Assembly: GCA_026390435.1 (NCBI GenBank)
Contig: JAPLFY010000036.1
Span: 174,856-238,855, forward strand
DNA from: Pseudomonadota bacterium
GTDB lineage: Bacteria > Bdellovibrionota_B > Oligoflexia > Oligoflexales > CAIYRB01
Length of the DNA stretch: 64,000 bases
Direction: 5' to 3'
The notes under the pieces were generated by a model. It saw only the letters and a list, made by a program, of their open reading frames with translations. It made no database searches and was not told the origin of the DNA. A program made the translations under genes and the position numbers. This document shows, one piece after another, positions 62,051 through 64,000 of the stretch; the stretch's first letter is position 1, and each line of letters starts with the position of its first letter.

Positions 62051-63644
62051 AAGCATCCCTCATGATTAGATCTAGCAACATCTCGCGCACATGGTATTTA
62101 TGTTTCGTCTTCAGATTTTCCACTAATGAATCAAATTCAGCCTGGGTCTCGCTATCTGGCTCGGTACCGATGAGCAGATGCCAGTAATCCAAGACGGTTT
62201 GCCGGGCGAATTCGTTCGAGTTTGCAGCGACTCGTCCCCACTCAGGCAAACTACTTACGGAGCGTCCGAGAATCGAACCAACTGAAGGAGTGCCAGCCAA
62301 ATTTGGCTCAATTGCCGCATTCATCTTAGATAAAATCTTAATGCGGTTATCGCTGTATTCTCCGAGCAGAAGTAAATCCCCTCCGAATGCAGACGATCCG
62401 GCCGAGACCACACTGGCAAGGAATGGAGGTAATGACACCGTTCCACCCACCGCACCTCCGATAAATCCACCAGCAGAATTAATATCTTTACCAAGGATCT
62501 GAAAGGTTAAGCCGTTGTAGCGAGTAAAAGGATAAGCCAGGGCGTCCAAAGACCGGTGACAAGCAGCACATGCCGGTCTGGTCACGTCTTTGCTGTCGTA
62601 ATCAACCAGTTTAAAATTTGCACCTGGATCAACTAGGCCTTCATTTTTGCTGATATCAAGACCAAGATAAACGCGGTAAAAATGTGCCGCAGTTGAGCGC
62701 GGAATCGAAGCAAACATGGTCAGTCCAATTTGGGTCCATGACGTACTTAACACTCCCGCCCGCTTGTCTTTAGGCACAAACTGCTGCGTGTTATTGTAGA
62801 AACTGCTAGTTACCGCCAAAACACCCGGCTTCTTTGGATTAAGCGGGATGCTGTCGACCGTATTGTAGGTGGTGGTTTGGCCATCTCTCCGATTTACATA
62901 GTAATCGGCAGTCAACACTCCGCGCGCATCGGCATCGTCAAGCTGATGAAAAATGTACATGTTGTAATCGTCGTAATAGTCTGCCAGCGGAATATCGCCA
63001 GCATCGTCGCCTGTTTTAATCACAGATAACGGACGCACCTTCACACCAGCCATGTCCCAGACGATACCGCCTTTGCCGCGCCAGAAATTTGACTTCATAC
63101 ATTCAGCAGCCGTCTCGGCAATTTGCCTTTCCTTTTCAGACACGGACTGCTGTTTAAACTGATTAAAGACATCAAAGCTCGGTGAAACACCGCAGAAATT
63201 CTGATAGACACGCTTGAAGGCAAAGTCATGATCGTAACCGCAAAGATTATAGCCTGAACTAGCACCACGATCTTCACACGACCTCTGATCGACGGCCGCT
63301 TCTCCCCGACCCTGATCGGCTTGGCCAGGAGATGTGCCCGCGGTTAGCTCGTCTGCGTTACTAACTCCGTCGCCATCGCAGTCTTGGCGCATGATTTTCT
63401 GTAGCGCGTCTTCGACGCCGCTGGATTGACTCATCGCATCTTTCAAACATTGTCCGTAGGCGTTAAGCGCCGGCGCACCGGTATGACAGGTGGCACACGA
63501 TGCTTGGCCGCCGCTACAAGCCGCAGCATCTGGCATTACAGCACAGAGGGCCTTAGCATTTGCGGCGTTGGCCCAGACAACGTTAGGTTGCCAAACCAAT
63601 CCACAAAGTAATGAAGCTAATAGCATCAGTCTGTTGGCTACCAT
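62037..63644 (-). CDS. Secreted protein with two CxxCH heme sites and a calcium-type loop
   Basis: The protein has 535 residues from ATG 63644, which has a GGGAAG site; longer starts are not supported. A signal peptide (about 1-25, ending VVWA) precedes CATCH at 50-54 and an EF-hand or thrombospondin-like DCDGDGVSNADEL at 88-100. A large region with DUF1588/DUF1592-like features follows and includes CAACH at 359-363 with HRSLDALAYPFTRYNG. The C-terminus (VLDYWHLLIGTEPDSETQAEF) is helical. It is probably a periplasmic or outer-surface di-heme cytochrome whose partner is the downstream lipoprotein and DUF1501-like gene. Redox function is inferred from the heme sites only. Confidence 0.8.
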   Translation of the reverse strand: MVANRLMLLASLLCGLVWQPNVVWANAANAKALCAVMPDAAACSGGQASCATCHTGAPALNAYGQCLKDAMSQSSGVEDALQKIMRQDCDGDGVSNADELTAGTSPGQADQGRGEAAVDQRSCEDRGASSGYNLCGYDHDFAFKRVYQNFCGVSPSFDVFNQFKQQSVSEKERQIAETAAECMKSNFWRGKGGIVWDMAGVKVRPLSVIKTGDDAGDIPLADYYDDYNMYIFHQLDDADARGVLTADYYVNRRDGQTTTYNTVDSIPLNPKKPGVLAVTSSFYNNTQQFVPKDKRAGVLSTSWTQIGLTMFASIPRSTAAHFYRVYLGLDISKNEGLVDPGANFKLVDYDSKDVTRPACAACHRSLDALAYPFTRYNGLTFQILGKDINSAGGFIGGAVGGTVSLPPFLASVVSAGSSAFGGDLLLLGEYSDNRIKILSKMNAAIEPNLAGTPSVGSILGRSVSSLPEWGRVAANSNEFARQTVLDYWHLLIGTEPDSETQAEFDSLVENLKTKHKYHVREMLLDLIMRDAYGAP

Positions 63645-64000
63645 TGACTTCCCGCTTCCTCTAACGCCTTTAAGCCTTCCAAGCAGTGACCACCAGGCCA
63701 CCGCGAATGAGCTCTTATCGGCATGAGCGAGACAAAACTTGAATGGTATTGGAATAAATCCAAATATACCTAATAAATTAGGGTATTTGGACACGGTGGG
63801 TCGGCGCCAAAGCAGCCCCCCCGCTACCTATTTTGGCAAACCGATCTGCGACCCACCCTTCTTCTGCAAATAAGTTTAAGTCCTCGACCTCACCCTAGGC
63901 ACCACACTCACCATGCCAACCTCCGCTGCCGCGCGGCAGCGTATTAGACACAATCACTCTCGTCAGGTCTTTTGCGGACATCTGCAAGTTACTGTTCATT
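63645..64000. other. Intergenic stretch at the window end
   Basis: No gene with a credible ribosome site was found on either strand in these 356 bp. It contains the 63760-63790 dyad, a polypyrimidine-rich part near 63830-63900, and an 18-bp palindrome (CGCTGCCGCGCGGCAGCG) at 63924-63941 that also occurs inside the HNH fragment at 33621-33638. Confidence 0.6.
63760..63790. promoter_or_regulatory. Inverted repeat upstream of the di-heme protein gene
   Basis: CCAAATATACCTAAT and ATTAGGGTATTTGG pair across a two-base loop with one bulge. The dyad lies about 115-145 bp before the minus-strand ATG at 63644 and is AT-rich, like an operator. No T tract follows on the minus strand beyond ATTTATT. A weak terminator of an upstream transcript is the alternative. 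Confidence 0.4.

Noticed and set aside
1..64000. CRISPR arrays, prophage, integrase or insertion sequences
   Set aside because: No regularly spaced repeats, Cas genes, phage structural genes or transposases were found.

Overview
The window comes from a Gram-negative bacterial chromosome of roughly balanced base composition. The many lipobox lipoproteins, FapA (DUF342), DUF1844, a HNH-family remnant and two DUF1592/DUF1552/DUF1501-type secreted cytochrome loci fit Bdellovibrionota (Oligoflexia-like) or a neighbouring deltaproteobacterial lineage. This is inferred from gene content only. There is no 16S gene, prophage, insertion sequence or CRISPR array.

Region 1 (1-24 kb) is mostly housekeeping. 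It runs from the end of a SpoIIE-type phosphatase and a winged-helix regulator with a degenerate receiver, through ilvA, lon, a DnaJ substrate-domain-like protein without a J domain next to grpE, and a Fis-like factor. A minus-strand information-processing run follows: DUF1844, clpB, tRNA-Gln, prs, rplY, pth, rpsF, rplI, dnaB. rpsR is missing from its usual place between rpsF and rplI. Then come a double-FHA protein, glnS, tRNA-Leu, DUF2905, tesB, two lipoproteins with a CitE-like aldolase (DUF6986), a P-type ATPase, and tRNA-Glu and tRNA-Lys.

Region 2 (24.4-33.1 kb) is cardiolipin synthase followed by a compact molybdenum-cofactor cassette: moaD, moaE, a rhodanese, a MobA-MoaA fusion, moaC, mogA, moeA. 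It is translationally chained to a protein with an Arg/Gly-rich linker and a C-terminal R3H domain, and an SDR follows. moeB and Mo transport genes are not in the window.

Region 3 (33.1-38.7 kb) is accessory. It holds palindromes beside a 5'-truncated HNH nuclease gene, a DUF1592 plus DUF1552 pair, a secreted Cys/Trp repeat protein, and a gene-poor stretch of about 1.1 kb. In that stretch three very short frames with near-perfect Shine-Dalgarno sites precede a strong terminator; two of the encoded peptides end in the same Gly-Cys-Pro-Pro-stop. I regard it as the best candidate for an undescribed RNA or leader-peptide element.

Region 4 (38.7-57.5 kb) has a small unknown protein, YchJ, a DEAD-box helicase, a MoxR/DUF58/transglutaminase operon, FapA, a GT39-like membrane glycosyltransferase, a coiled-coil protein, a GH5 mannanase-like enzyme, the TldE/TldD pair and HtpG. 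Region 5 (57.4-64 kb) has a sigma-54-type promoter for a small secreted protein, repeated GGGGTCAGGCAC motifs, a run of four small lipoproteins (at least one Bor-like), and a second secreted cytochrome locus (two-CxxCH protein, lipoprotein, DUF1501-like protein).
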